Assembly (NCBI RefSeq): GCF_934924865.1
Contig: NZ_OW235316.1
Coordinates: forward strand, 1-38,213
DNA: 38,213 bases
Direction: 5' to 3'
From: Tepidibacter aestuarii
Lineage (GTDB): Bacteria; Bacillota; Clostridia; Peptostreptococcales; Peptostreptococcaceae
Each line of letters begins with the position of its first letter. The stretch's first letter is position 1. The translations under genes were made by a program, and so were the position numbers. A model generated the notes under the pieces. It worked only from the letters and a program-made list of their open reading frames with translations. It did not search any database and was not told the origin of the DNA. Below are positions 1 to 7,842 of the stretch, piece after piece.

Positions 1-594
1 ATCTGTATTTTCCTGAACATCTAGTATTGTACAGTCTGCTGTTAATCCTGTTTTGAATCTAGCTGCTACTCTAGGGGCTAAAGATCTTCCTATTGTAGTT
101 CCTCCTACTAAGACTATACTAGGTTTTGTTGTACTTATAAAATCTTCAAAAGCGGCAGTATATGGTTCTATTCTGAAATGTTTAAGCTCTCTGTTATCAT
201 ATACAAAGACTTTATCTACTCCATAATGTAAAAGTTCTTTCGCACTATCGCCTATATTGTGACCTATAAACAAGCAGTATACAGGATGGTTTATTTTATC
301 AGCCATTTCCTTAGCTTTTCCTATAAGCTCTAATGTAACTGGATGAATATTTCCATCAACATGATCTACATATACTACAATTCCTTTCCACTCATCTTTG
401 TTAATCTTTATTTTATTGTTTTCTACATATTCAAAAACACCTTTAGGACCTTTTTTTACACATATCTTACACATTTTACAACCGGCATTAATGTCTAGCT
501 TACCATTCTTGTATTCTATGGCATTGAATGGACAAAGAGATGTTAATTCTTCTGGGTTTTTTATCTTATCATTATTAATAATTATTTTTGCCAT
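1..594 (-). CDS. etfA: Electron transfer flavoprotein alpha subunit with N-terminal ferredoxin domain, partial (LctC-like)
   Basis: The first 198 residues are present; the C-terminal FAD-binding part lies beyond the left edge. It starts at ATG 594-592. Residues 1-55 form a ferredoxin-like extension with C21, C39, C42 and C45 (C-x17-C-xx-C-xx-C), enough for one [4Fe-4S] cluster. A typical EtfA body follows (GGTTIGRSLAPRVAARFKTG near residues 164-183). An extension of this type is known from LctC of the Acetobacterium woodii lactate dehydrogenase/Etf complex, which oxidises lactate with NAD+ by using reduced ferredoxin to drive the uphill electron. The gene lies 12 nt after etfB and is surely cotranscribed. 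The EtfA assignment is secure; the confurcating role is inferred from the operon. Confidence 0.93.
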   Translation of the reverse strand, partial: MAKIIINNDKIKNPEELTSLCPFNAIEYKNGKLDINAGCKMCKICVKKGPKGVFEYVENNKIKINKDEWKGIVVYVDHVDGNIHPVTLELIGKAKEMADKINHPVYCLFIGHNIGDSAKELLHYGVDKVFVYDNRELKHFRIEPYTAAFEDFISTTKPSIVLVGGTTIGRSLAPRVAARFKTGLTADCTILDVQENTD

Positions 595-606
595 GCTATA
601 ATCCCC

Positions 607-1395
607 CTATACGAATTTTAATTCTTTTAATTTATTAAATAATTTATCTACAATTTCAAAACTTTCTTCTTTCCAAATTTCATGATCAACATTTGATTCA
701 GGTGGGAATATTCTTTTTACTTGTGTAGGAGAACCGTTTAGACCATAATTGTTTTCATCTTTATCGTCAAAAGCATCTAAACTAAAAAACGGTATTTCTC
801 GATCTTTGCTAGATAATTTTAATTTAAATGAAGGCAATCTAGGTTGAAAAATATCTTTTTCAACAGTTATCAGACAAGGATAACTTACTTCAACAACCTC
901 TACAGTATTTGGCATATCCATCTCAACAATTAATGAATTTTCCTTTAGTTTTACAATTTTTAAAACATTTGCAATGTGAGGAATATTTAAAAATTCAGCC
1001 ATCTCAGGACCTACTTGTGCAGTATCTCCATCTGTTGTCATTTTTCCGCAGATTATAAGATCTGGATTTCCTAATTTTTTTACTCCTTGAGCTATAGTAT
1101 AAGCTGTAGCCAAAACATCAGCCCCTGCAAATTTTCTATCTGTTAAAAGGACACCTTCATCAACTCCCATCATAAATGCTTCCTTTATTACATCTGCTGC
1201 TTGAGGTGGACCCATACTTATTGCGGTTATTTTTCCTCCTTTTTCTTCTTTGATGTTCATAGCTGTTTCTATTGCGTATAAATCATATGGGTTCATTTTA
1301 GAGTCTATACCATCTCTTTTTAGCACACCTGTTTTTTCATCTACTTGTACTTCTGTAGTACCTGGTACTTGCTTAATACATACAAATATATTCAT
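607..1395 (-). CDS. etfB: Electron transfer flavoprotein beta subunit (LctB-like)
   Basis: A 262-residue protein of normal EtfB length. It shows the family N-terminus (KQVPGT at 8-13), NPYDLYAIE at 35-43, and the nucleotide-binding segment GDTAQVGP near 123-130. EtfB carries the bifurcating FAD or an AMP and pairs with EtfA to pass electrons between NAD(H), ferredoxin and a flavin dehydrogenase. ATG start with AGGAGG about 7 nt upstream. It lies between larA and etfA in the same order of functions as the A. woodii lct operon, so its dehydrogenase partner is most likely a lactate dehydrogenase just left of the window. The palindromic operator at 1429-1439 precedes it, between the larA stop and this gene. 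Confidence 0.95.
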   Translation of the reverse strand: MNIFVCIKQVPGTTEVQVDEKTGVLKRDGIDSKMNPYDLYAIETAMNIKEEKGGKITAISMGPPQAADVIKEAFMMGVDEGVLLTDRKFAGADVLATAYTIAQGVKKLGNPDLIICGKMTTDGDTAQVGPEMAEFLNIPHIANVLKIVKLKENSLIVEMDMPNTVEVVEVSYPCLITVEKDIFQPRLPSFKLKLSSKDREIPFFSLDAFDDKDENNYGLNGSPTQVKRIFPPESNVDHEIWKEESFEIVDKLFNKLKELKFV

Positions 1396-1428
1396 AACAA
1401 TCCTCCTATTTTATATAAATGGGTATTG

Positions 1429-1439
1429 TGGTAATACCA
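1429..1439. promoter_or_regulatory. Putative GntR/FadR-type operator before etfB
   Basis: The palindrome TGGTAATACCA matches the TGGTnnnACCA pattern typical of FadR-subfamily regulators. It lies in the 53-nt gap between larA and etfB. No convincing -35/-10 pair stands next to it, so it may control an internal promoter or act as a roadblock. It is one of three such sites in this operon. Confidence 0.6.
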
Positions 1440-1448
1440 TTAAATGCA

Positions 1449-2723
1449 TTATTTTACTACAACAGAAACTCCATCCGGAATGACAACAACTTTAGAACCT
1501 TTTCCTTTCAGCTCAAATGCTTTTATTAAAGCTTCTTCGAAAGTATATGCATGATCCATATGCATATCTTTAATCATTTGAGGATCGCACATATCAGTTA
1601 CCATTATAACCTTATACTTATCTAAAATTCTTGCTAGAATTTGAAACTCCCACTGATCTGGTATGGTTTTATTTCTAGGAATTTTTAATACCTTATCTAA
1701 TACCTCTTTAGGTGTAGATGCATTTGCCATTTGATCGTAAAAGGATTGACCTCCATGGCCATCATTACAAGCACAAACCATAATTATAATAGCATCTTCA
1801 TTACAACAAGCCTCTGCAGATGTCATTCCCTTTACAGACTGATATATATTTTGATCTAGTGGATATCCTCCATTTGAAGTTACTACTATATCAGCTTTCA
1901 CATTATCAACCTTAGAAAGATCTTTGACAAAATCGCAGCCTTTAGCATGAGCAAATTCGCTATCTCCACTAAATGCATTTATTATTTTTTTATCTTTATC
2001 TATCACAACATTCAATATGAATTCTAGATTTGAAACCTTAGCAGCATATAGCATATCAGTATGAATTGGATTACATTTTAAAATGCCAGTTCTAGCATTT
2101 TTGTTTGATATAAATTCAGAGCAATGATTAGCTAATATAGTCTCTGCTCCAGCAATTCCTGGAAGTATACTTTTTCTTCCACCTGAAAATCCAGCGAAAA
2201 AATGTGGTTCTATAAAACCTTCTGCTATTAAAAGTTCAGCTTCCATGGCTATTTTATTAAGCCATAATTCTCCTCCTGAAGGAAGTATACCTACTTTAAC
2301 TAAGTCTTCTTTATTTTTTGACATATGGTTGATTATTGTTTCGTTTTTTACTATTTCTTCTCCAAATTTATTTATCATTTCTTCTTTTGTTGTAGGTCTA
2401 TGATATCCAGTAGCTATTAATATTTTAATATCTATATCAGGAGCTATATTTCTTATTCTATCTAAAATGATTGGCATTGTAATTTTGCTAGGAACAGGTC
2501 TTGTATGGTCACTTGTAATTATTACCATGTTATTTTTTCCCTTTACTAATTCTTCTAATGATTTAGACTCTATTGGATTGTCTAGTGCCTTATGTACTAT
2601 TTCTAATTGAGACAATTCCGGTCTATAATTATGTACTTTAGATTCTAATATTTTGATTAAATTTTTATCTGGGATATTTGCATCTATAGAACTTTTAGAG
2701 TAAGGCATTTTTATTGAAGCCAT
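1449..2723 (-). CDS. larA: Nickel-dependent lactate racemase LarA
   Basis: A 424-residue LarA-family protein. Every catalytic residue known from Lactiplantibacillus plantarum LarA occurs here at the same number: H108 (TGYHRPT), H174 (EPHFFAGF), K184 (GGRKS, the covalent attachment site of the nickel-pincer nucleotide) and H200 (ANHCSE). SDHTRPVPS at 71-79 is another family hallmark. LarA interconverts D- and L-lactate, letting one stereospecific dehydrogenase use both. The ATG start follows a GGGGG-type ribosome binding site. The gene has its own candidate promoter and operator upstream (2775-2818). The cofactor maturase LarE is encoded at 33136-33939; LarB and LarC are not in the window. Other LarA-family members act on other 2-hydroxyacids, but the permease and Etf neighbours favour lactate. 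Confidence 0.95.
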   Translation of the reverse strand: MASIKMPYSKSSIDANIPDKNLIKILESKVHNYRPELSQLEIVHKALDNPIESKSLEELVKGKNNMVIITSDHTRPVPSKITMPIILDRIRNIAPDIDIKILIATGYHRPTTKEEMINKFGEEIVKNETIINHMSKNKEDLVKVGILPSGGELWLNKIAMEAELLIAEGFIEPHFFAGFSGGRKSILPGIAGAETILANHCSEFISNKNARTGILKCNPIHTDMLYAAKVSNLEFILNVVIDKDKKIINAFSGDSEFAHAKGCDFVKDLSKVDNVKADIVVTSNGGYPLDQNIYQSVKGMTSAEACCNEDAIIIMVCACNDGHGGQSFYDQMANASTPKEVLDKVLKIPRNKTIPDQWEFQILARILDKYKVIMVTDMCDPQMIKDMHMDHAYTFEEALIKAFELKGKGSKVVVIPDGVSVVVK

Positions 2724-2774
2724 TAATAATCCCCCTTTATAATAAATAATAAAATATTTTAGATAAAATGGTGT

Positions 2775-2818
2775 ATTGGTAGTACCAATTTAATAAGTAT
2801 TTTATCACAATATTTCAA
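2775..2818 (-). promoter_or_regulatory. larA promoter and FadR-type operator
   Basis: On the minus strand TTGAAA (2818-2813) is followed after 17 nt by TATTAA (2795-2790). Immediately downstream is the palindrome ATTGGTAGTACCAAT (2775-2789 on the plus strand), which would cover the transcription start. The arrangement matches the lctP promoter, where the operator also sits just after the -10 box. A bound repressor would block initiation. Predicted from sequence only. Confidence 0.6.
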
Positions 2819-2855
2819 AAATTTCTATTAAAGTTTAATTTTTAACATAAGTATT

Positions 2856-4400
2856 TTATATAAATAAACTTACAATATAAACTAATATTCCTAAAATAAC
2901 TACGTAAGCAGCACAAAATTTTAATGTTTTATTAAATATTTTCCCCTCACTTCCTATCATTCCTGTAGCAGAAGTTGCTATAGCAATACTTTGAGGTGAT
3001 ATCATTTTTCCTGCCGTAGCGCCTGACGTATTTGCAGCTGTAAGCCAATAAGCGTTTACATCTATTGATTTAGCTACTTCATTTTGAAGTGCTCCAAATA
3101 ATACATTAGAAGAAGTGTCACTTCCTGTTATAAATGTTCCTAAAGCTCCTATTATAGGAGATATTAAAGGGAAAAATTTACCCGTAGTTTTAACCAATAC
3201 TATAGCTAATGATGTAATCATACCGCTATACCCCATAACTTTTGCTAAAGCAACTATAGATACGACTGTAATCGTTGATTTATAAAGTTGCTTTAATGTA
3301 GATAAAAAAACTTTAATTATTTCTTTAATTTTAGCTCCTTGAATTAATCCTCCTATAAACCCAGCTAATATAATTAAAGTTCCTGGAGTAGAAATCCATT
3401 TAAACACAGTTTTACCTTCATAGATAACTATACTAGTTTTGAAATGACTTAAATATTCATTAATATTTGGGAATAGAGGGCTTGTGAAAATAATAAATGT
3501 AAACACGAGTATATACGGAATCCAAGCTAAAATACCTTCCTTAATTGTGATTCTATTTACAGTAATACTTGATCCAGTTTCACCTACACTGTATTCACTT
3601 TCAAAATCATCTTCTTTTTTCAAGAAAACCTTTGCCCAAAGAATAATCATTCCTAAAGAACAAATACTACCTAATAGCGCTGGAAGTTCTGCTCCTAAAT
3701 ATTTTGCACATAATAGTTGAGGAATTGCAAAACTAATACCAGATGCTAAAGAAATTCCAAATACACCTTTTAAACCTTTTATACTTTTAGTTGTTATTAC
3801 AACTAGAACTATTGGAATAATTATAATAAAAATAGTTAGCTGCAGGCCTACATAGTAACTTAGTAAGTTAACATCAAGTCCTGTTACATTAGCTAAAGTA
3901 GAAACAGGAATACCGACTGCTCCGAAAGCTGTAGGAACAGTATTTGCAATTAGGCATATTACTGCTGCAAATATAGGATCAAATCCTAAAGAAATTAATA
4001 TGCTTGCTGGAATAGCTACAGCAGTACCATATCCTGCAACAGCTTCTAAAAATCCCCCAAAGCCCCATGCAAGTATAAGAACTTGAATTCTTTTATCTCT
4101 AGATATACTAGAAAGCATTAATTTCATGATATCCATGCTTTTGGTATAAAGTGCTAAATTATAAGTGAATATTGCTGCTATTATTACAATCATTATAGGC
4201 CATAGCCCTAATACTACTCCTTCTATTGATACTAAGATAGCTGATCCAAAATCCATATTCCATACTAAAATCGATAGAAATATTGTTACTAAAAGACCTA
4301 AAGGACATGCTTTATGGGCTGGGATTTTTAAAACTCCTAAAGAGATCATTAACCATGCTACTGGAACTAAAGCAATTAAAAATAATAGATAAATATTCAA
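2856..4400 (-). CDS. lctP: L-lactate permease (LctP family)
   Basis: A 514-residue protein with about 12 or more hydrophobic segments and LctP-family segments such as GFGGFLEAVAGYGTAVAIPA and ITGSDTSSNVLFGALQ. It imports lactate, probably by proton symport, across the cytoplasmic membrane. I chose the TTG start at 4400 because AAAGGAGGG lies 6-7 nt before it; an in-frame ATG at 4442 sits upstream of that ribosome binding site and inside the operator, so it is unlikely. The gene is first in the catabolic part of the lactate operon, behind its own promoter, operator and CodY box. Glycolate is an alternative substrate for the family, but larA and etfAB next door point to lactate. Confidence 0.93.
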   Translation of the reverse strand: MNIYLLFLIALVPVAWLMISLGVLKIPAHKACPLGLLVTIFLSILVWNMDFGSAILVSIEGVVLGLWPIMIVIIAAIFTYNLALYTKSMDIMKLMLSSISRDKRIQVLILAWGFGGFLEAVAGYGTAVAIPASILISLGFDPIFAAVICLIANTVPTAFGAVGIPVSTLANVTGLDVNLLSYYVGLQLTIFIIIIPIVLVVITTKSIKGLKGVFGISLASGISFAIPQLLCAKYLGAELPALLGSICSLGMIILWAKVFLKKEDDFESEYSVGETGSSITVNRITIKEGILAWIPYILVFTFIIFTSPLFPNINEYLSHFKTSIVIYEGKTVFKWISTPGTLIILAGFIGGLIQGAKIKEIIKVFLSTLKQLYKSTITVVSIVALAKVMGYSGMITSLAIVLVKTTGKFFPLISPIIGALGTFITGSDTSSNVLFGALQNEVAKSIDVNAYWLTAANTSGATAGKMISPQSIAIATSATGMIGSEGKIFNKTLKFCAAYVVILGILVYIVSLFI

Positions 4401-4429
4401 TACTTTCCCTCCTTTTTCTTTATGGTAAT

Positions 4430-4442
4430 ATGGTAATACCAT
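4430..4442. promoter_or_regulatory. FadR-type operator of the lactate permease promoter
   Basis: The palindrome ATGGTAATACCAT lies 10 nt downstream of the predicted -10 box of lctP, so it overlaps or follows the start site. A direct repeat of its left half (ATGGTAAT, 4422-4429) abuts it. Same core as the sites at 1429 and 2775; the likely ligand is the regulator encoded at 4581-5273. Confidence 0.65.
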
Positions 4443-4452
4443 ATCTGTTTTT

Positions 4453-4481
4453 AATTTACCTTAATTTTCAGAAAATTTCAA
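4453..4481 (-). promoter_or_regulatory. lctP promoter containing a perfect CodY box
   Basis: On the minus strand TTGAAA (4481-4476), a 17-nt spacer and TAAATT (4458-4453) form a sigma-A-like promoter. The segment 4463-4477 reads AATTTTCAGAAAATT, a 15/15 match to the published CodY consensus AATTTTCWGAAAATT. It fills the spacer and touches the -35 box, so CodY binding would exclude RNA polymerase. CodY represses under good amino-acid and GTP supply, so lactate uptake would be released in starvation. Confidence 0.65.
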
Positions 4482-4545
4482 GAATAATTTATTTTTTAAC
4501 ATCTATCCTTTCGGAAACATGCATTTTTTTGGAAATATATACAAA

Positions 4546-4574
4546 AACAACCTGTTTTATCAGAACAGGTTGTT
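4546..4574 (-). terminator. Terminator after the lactate regulator gene
   Basis: An 11-bp perfect stem (AACAACCTGTT / AACAGGTTGTT) with a 7-nt loop, followed on the minus strand by a T-rich run. It lies just past the regulator stop and separates that gene from the lctP promoter. Confidence 0.7.
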
Positions 4575-4580
4575 AATAAA

Positions 4581-5273
4581 TTAATTAATGCAACTTTTAT
4601 ATATAAATTCCATATGTTTTGCCATACATATAGAAGCTTCTGTAGCATTTTTTTTAGATAATGCATTGTATATATCTTCATGATGCTTTATAAGTATCTG
4701 TTTATTCTCATTATTTGAAAGTATAATTTTTCTAGCATCCTTAATAAAAAAGTCCATTAAACTAGAAATAACGCTTAATATATTTACAATTAAAGAGTTT
4801 TTAGATATATCAGCTATTTTATAATGAAATTCCTTATCAAGTTTTACTTTTGTATCTTCATTTTCACATTCTTTTAACTGATTCATAATAATCCTAAGTT
4901 CTTCAATTTCTTGATTTGTTATTTTATGTGCTGCAAGAGCTACAGTTTCTATTTCAAGCATTTTTCTTAGTTCTAATATCTCTTCAGGTTTACTTTCTTG
5001 AAGTTTAAATATAACAGACAAAGGTTGAAATAATGTATCATCAAAATTAGATCTTATAAAATTTCCTTCTCCTTGTTTGCTTTCTATAAGACCCATTACT
5101 TGTAGTGCTCTCAATGCTTCTCTTATAGAGGTTCTACTTACACCTAAAAGTTCAGCTAAATCTCTTTCAGGAGGAAGCTTGTCCCCCTTTTTTAGGGTAT
5201 CATTCATAACCATTTCTTGAATTTGATTTATAACATGTTCATAAACTTTTGTACTTTTAACTGGGGTAAACAA
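4581..5273 (-). CDS. FadR/GntR-family regulator, probable lactate regulator (LctA/LldR-like)
   Basis: A 230-residue protein with an N-terminal winged helix-turn-helix (about 8-74; LPPERDLAELLGVSRTSIRE) and a C-terminal FCD ligand domain with candidate metal ligands D146, H150, H198 and H220. Known lactate regulators (LldR, A. woodii LctA) have this fold. The TTG start is directly adjacent to the truA stop, and the AGAGGTGAT ribosome binding site lies in the end of truA, suggesting translational coupling. It is divided from lctP by a terminator. Three palindromes of the FadR TGGT-N3-ACCA type lie upstream of lctP, larA and etfB, making it their likely binding protein. No such site is seen before this gene. 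The ligand, probably lactate, is inferred. Confidence 0.88.
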   Translation of the reverse strand: MFTPVKSTKVYEHVINQIQEMVMNDTLKKGDKLPPERDLAELLGVSRTSIREALRALQVMGLIESKQGEGNFIRSNFDDTLFQPLSVIFKLQESKPEEILELRKMLEIETVALAAHKITNQEIEELRIIMNQLKECENEDTKVKLDKEFHYKIADISKNSLIVNILSVISSLMDFFIKDARKIILSNNENKQILIKHHEDIYNALSKKNATEASICMAKHMEFIYKSCIN

Positions 5274-6023
5274 CTACATCACCTCTTTATAATTTACTTT
5301 ATATAGATATAAGCCTTGAGAGTATGCAGTAGATCCTGCTAATGACCTGTCTTTACTTTCTAGTATATCTTTTATATAATCAGGATTTATCTGTCCATGC
5401 CCTATATCTATTAAGGTGCCAACTATAATTCTAACCATATTATGTAAAAATCCATTTCCGTTTATTTTAATATCAATAAAACCATTTTCTATCTCTATAT
5501 CTATATAATTTATAGTTCTAATACTAGATTTCTTTTTAGATTTAGAAGATTTAAAGCTAGAGAAATCATGTTCCCCTATAAGGTGCTTACAAGCTCTTTT
5601 CATATTATCAATATTAAGTTTATCTGGGATATGAGTTGTATATTTTCTTAAGAAAGGATCATGTATTTTATTGTTGTCTACTTTATATAAATAAGTTTTT
5701 GATACAGCATTATATCTTGAATGAAATCTAACATCTACTTCTTCTATGTTGCTAATAACTATATCCTGAGGTAAGTAATTATATAAATATTCATGCATTT
5801 TAGAAATATTCATTTGTGAATTAGTTTTAAAATTCGCTATTTGAGCAATTGCATGAACTCCAGCATCTGTTCTTCCAGAACCTATTATTTCTATTTTCTC
5901 ATCTAGCATTTTAGAAACTACAGCTTCAATCTTAGCTTGTATAGTTGAATCTGTAGTTTTTAACCTTTGCCATCCTTTGTACTTGCTTCCATCATATTTA
6001 ATTGTAATTTTTATATTTCGCAT
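5274..6023 (-). CDS. truA: tRNA pseudouridine synthase A
   Basis: A 249-residue enzyme that makes pseudouridine at positions 38-40 of the tRNA anticodon stem. The catalytic aspartate is D53 in SGRTDAGVHA (48-57), and the N-terminus IKYDGSKYKGWQ is diagnostic. ATG start with an AAAGGA ribosome binding site. In most Clostridia truA sits after the energy-coupling-factor genes and before rplM-rpsI. Here it lies alone ahead of the lactate regulator, so it may be a second copy or a relocated gene. Confidence 0.95.
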   Translation of the reverse strand: MRNIKITIKYDGSKYKGWQRLKTTDSTIQAKIEAVVSKMLDEKIEIIGSGRTDAGVHAIAQIANFKTNSQMNISKMHEYLYNYLPQDIVISNIEEVDVRFHSRYNAVSKTYLYKVDNNKIHDPFLRKYTTHIPDKLNIDNMKRACKHLIGEHDFSSFKSSKSKKKSSIRTINYIDIEIENGFIDIKINGNGFLHNMVRIIVGTLIDIGHGQINPDYIKDILESKDRSLAGSTAYSQGLYLYKVNYKEVM

Positions 6024-6085
6024 TATCGAGTATTCCTTTCTATTGTATAATAGTTATATTTTAATCATAACATTTTTTTTATGAT

Positions 6086-6094
6086 ATTATAACA
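6086..6094 (-). promoter_or_regulatory. Extended -10 promoter of truA
   Basis: The minus strand reads TGTTATAAT, an extended -10 element about 60 nt before the truA start and downstream of the terminator at 6178-6205. No good -35 box is visible, as often with extended -10 promoters. Confidence 0.45.
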
Positions 6095-6177
6095 AAAATA
6101 AAAAAATTCACTTTGTGTTAACTAATGGATAGGGTTTTCACCGAGTTTTAGTTGAAATTTATATAGTTCTTGTATAT

Positions 6178-6205
6178 AAAAAAACTACCTATTTTATTAG
6201 GTAGC
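6178..6205 (-). terminator. Terminator after the MltG-like gene
   Basis: Stem CTACCT / AGGTAG with an 8-nt loop, followed on the minus strand by seven T. It lies directly after the downstream-frame stop of the frameshifted gene, which supports that frame as the real 3' end of the gene. Confidence 0.75.
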
Positions 6206-6636
6206 TTAATTAGTTATTATATTTATAATTTCCATCATACTACTTCCTTTTTTTATGCTTTTTTCTCCCACTCTAAGTTTAGAGCTCAAATCTAAACATC
6301 TAAGTAAAGTTAAAAAATCCTCTTTGCTAAGTATAAGTTCATTTTCATATAAAATATCAGCTACTTTATTGGAAGTAAATCCATTTTGTATAATTATATT
6401 TACGCACTCTTCTTTATCATTTTTTTTACAGGTTCTTTATTTGGAATTTGATCTCTATCCTCTTCCTCTTCATTTTGTGCTTCATTATTTATCTTATTTA
6501 TTGATTGAGGAAATTCATTTTCTTTTTTACTTTCAGATTGTCCATTATTTTTATTTGCTAATATGTTTATGGAAGATCCTAGCAAAAGCCCTATTGATAT
6601 ACCTAGTACTAATATTAGTGTAAATATTTTATTCAA
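6206..6636 (-). pseudogene. Frameshifted membrane-anchored MltG/YceG-like small protein
   Basis: The first frame (6636 to 6400) encodes 78 residues: a signal anchor (about 4-27) and a low-complexity acidic/Asn-rich spacer. At a run of eight A (minus strand; T-run at plus 6420-6427) the frame breaks. A one-base shift opens a second frame running to 6206 and adding about 70 residues, including IIIQNGFTSNKVADILYENE, which resembles the LysM-like N-terminal domain of MltG/YceG transglycosylase relatives. The composite would be about 143 residues, and the terminator follows the second-frame stop. It could be a true pseudogene, a sequencing error in the homopolymer, or slippage at the A-run. The family assignment is tentative. 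Confidence 0.6.
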
Positions 6637-6677
6637 TAAACTTCCCCCTAATTTAAATTATATAGTATGTTAATATA

Positions 6678-6884
6678 TTACAATAAATAATATCCTTTAT
6701 CAAGCAATTCAAAATAAAATTGAGCTGTTTTGTTAAGTTCTTCACCAAATAAAGCTATAATCTTCTTTTGTCTACCTTCAGAAGAAAGAATAATTTTACC
6801 TATATGTCTATTTTTTCTTTTTAATTTTTCTATTTTGTATCCGTTATCCAGATGATATTTTATATAATCTAACTTGTTTTCCAT
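6678..6884 (-). CDS. Small conserved-looking hypothetical protein
   Basis: A 68-residue, strongly basic protein beginning MENKLDYIKYHLDNGYKI. ATG start with a clear AGAGGTGA ribosome binding site 5-6 nt upstream, and coding-like composition. No membrane segment or motif that I recognise. It lies 41 nt upstream of the frameshifted MltG-like gene on the same strand, so the two may be cotranscribed, and downstream of the hairpin at 6964-7004. Function unknown. Confidence 0.6.
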   Translation of the reverse strand: MENKLDYIKYHLDNGYKIEKLKRKNRHIGKIILSSEGRQKKIIALFGEELNKTAQFYFELLDKGYYLL

Positions 6885-6963
6885 AGTTCACCTCTAATAT
6901 AATTAATATAGTATATATATGATTATTATCAAAATATTAATTATTATTAAGAATTATGAATAA

Positions 6964-7004
6964 AACTACAAAAAAGTCTTTAAAATAAAGACTTTTTTGT
7001 AGTT
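6964..7004 (-). terminator. Long perfect hairpin, terminator of the 7005-7160 transcript
   Basis: Arms 6964-6981 and 6987-7004 are perfectly complementary over 18 bp with a 5-nt loop. The stem contains six A opposite six T, so it could work in both directions. On the minus strand it ends whatever is transcribed through the MBL gene and the region downstream of it. Confidence 0.75.
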
Positions 7005-7160
7005 ATTATAAATCAAAACTTAATTCATATACAGTTTTCACCCCAGCTGAATTTTTAGTTCCGTATGACCTATGGGTAAGCTAATCAACAAGCTATTAAG
7101 TTCTTATTTCGAGCCTTAAGATGATGAAGTTTTAGAACTTTTAGTTTTCGGATAAATTAT
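7005..7160 (-). ncRNA. Possible structured RNA or IS605/TnpB right-end remnant
   Basis: The 313-nt gap 6885-7197 has no gene. The minus strand from about 7160 to 7005 is less AT-rich than usual for intergenic DNA here, has several small complementary segments (for example AATTCAG at the CAGCTGG motif against CTG and GAATT further on), and leads straight into the 18-bp terminator. It could be the 3' UTR of the MBL gene, a small RNA, or the scaffold left by an IS605-type element whose tnpB is gone. No family was recognised; the call rests on composition and the terminator only. Confidence 0.25.
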
Positions 7161-7197
7161 TATACTTTTAATAAATCTAATAATTTAAGAAAATATA

Positions 7198-7842
7198 TTA
7201 ACATAAGTTAATTATATACTTATATTCTTCATTTCTAGCTCGTATATTTTTCATTGTATCCCAATTGCCATGGCCAGGGTATATAATAATACTATCATCC
7301 CATTTTGAAACTATATTTTTGATAGTATTTATCATATCTTCTTCACTACCTCCTGGTAAATCTAATCTACCTATCCCATCATTAAATAAAGTATCTCCTG
7401 TAAATATTGTATTTTGATGTTCCGCTTTTAGAGAAATTCCTCCTTTTGTATGTCCTGGAGTATGGATTACTTCTAAAGGTATATTTCCTATATTTATAAC
7501 TGAGCCATTTGAAAGAATTTTATCTGCATCAATTGATATTTGCTTTGTATTAGCTTTTTTAGATAAGTTTATACTTGGATTTTTAAGACCTTTTAAGTCT
7601 TTTTTATGAATTAATACATCGCTATTATATTGTTTTTTTAAGTCTTTTACAGCTCCTATATGGTCATAGTGGTGATGAGTAAGTATTATATGATTTAACT
7701 TTAAATTATTTCTATTTATATAATCTATTAATATTTTAGAATTATCACCAGGGTCTATAACGGCAGCATCAAGAGTGTGCTTATCGTGAATTATATATGC
7801 ATTAGTACTTATTTTGCCTACAACAAATCTTTTTAATATCAT
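7198..7842 (-). CDS. MBL-fold metallohydrolase (glyoxalase II-like)
   Basis: A 214-residue metallo-beta-lactamase-fold hydrolase. The metal motif is complete: H56-x-H58-x-D60-H61 (THHHYDHIG), then HTPGHTKGG, FTGDTLF with the bridging Asp, and YPGHG near the C-terminus. GRLDLPGG is typical of the YcbL/YqgX group of hydroxyacylglutathione-hydrolase-like thioesterases. The natural substrate is not predictable. ATG start with an AAAGGAGA ribosome binding site, but that site lies entirely inside a 21-bp perfect hairpin (7843-7899). Confidence 0.9.
   Translation of the reverse strand: MILKRFVVGKISTNAYIIHDKHTLDAAVIDPGDNSKILIDYINRNNLKLNHIILTHHHYDHIGAVKDLKKQYNSDVLIHKKDLKGLKNPSINLSKKANTKQISIDADKILSNGSVINIGNIPLEVIHTPGHTKGGISLKAEHQNTIFTGDTLFNDGIGRLDLPGGSEEDMINTIKNIVSKWDDSIIIYPGHGNWDTMKNIRARNEEYKYIINLC

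Noticed and set aside
2856..4442. ATG at 4442 as the start of the lactate permease
   Set aside because: It would place the operator inside the coding region and lies upstream of a strong AAAGGAGGG site that serves the TTG at 4400.
6255..6623. A 122-codon plus-strand frame opposite the MltG-like gene
   Set aside because: No ribosome binding site, composition of an antisense shadow, and the minus strand has anchor, spacer, domain and terminator in order.
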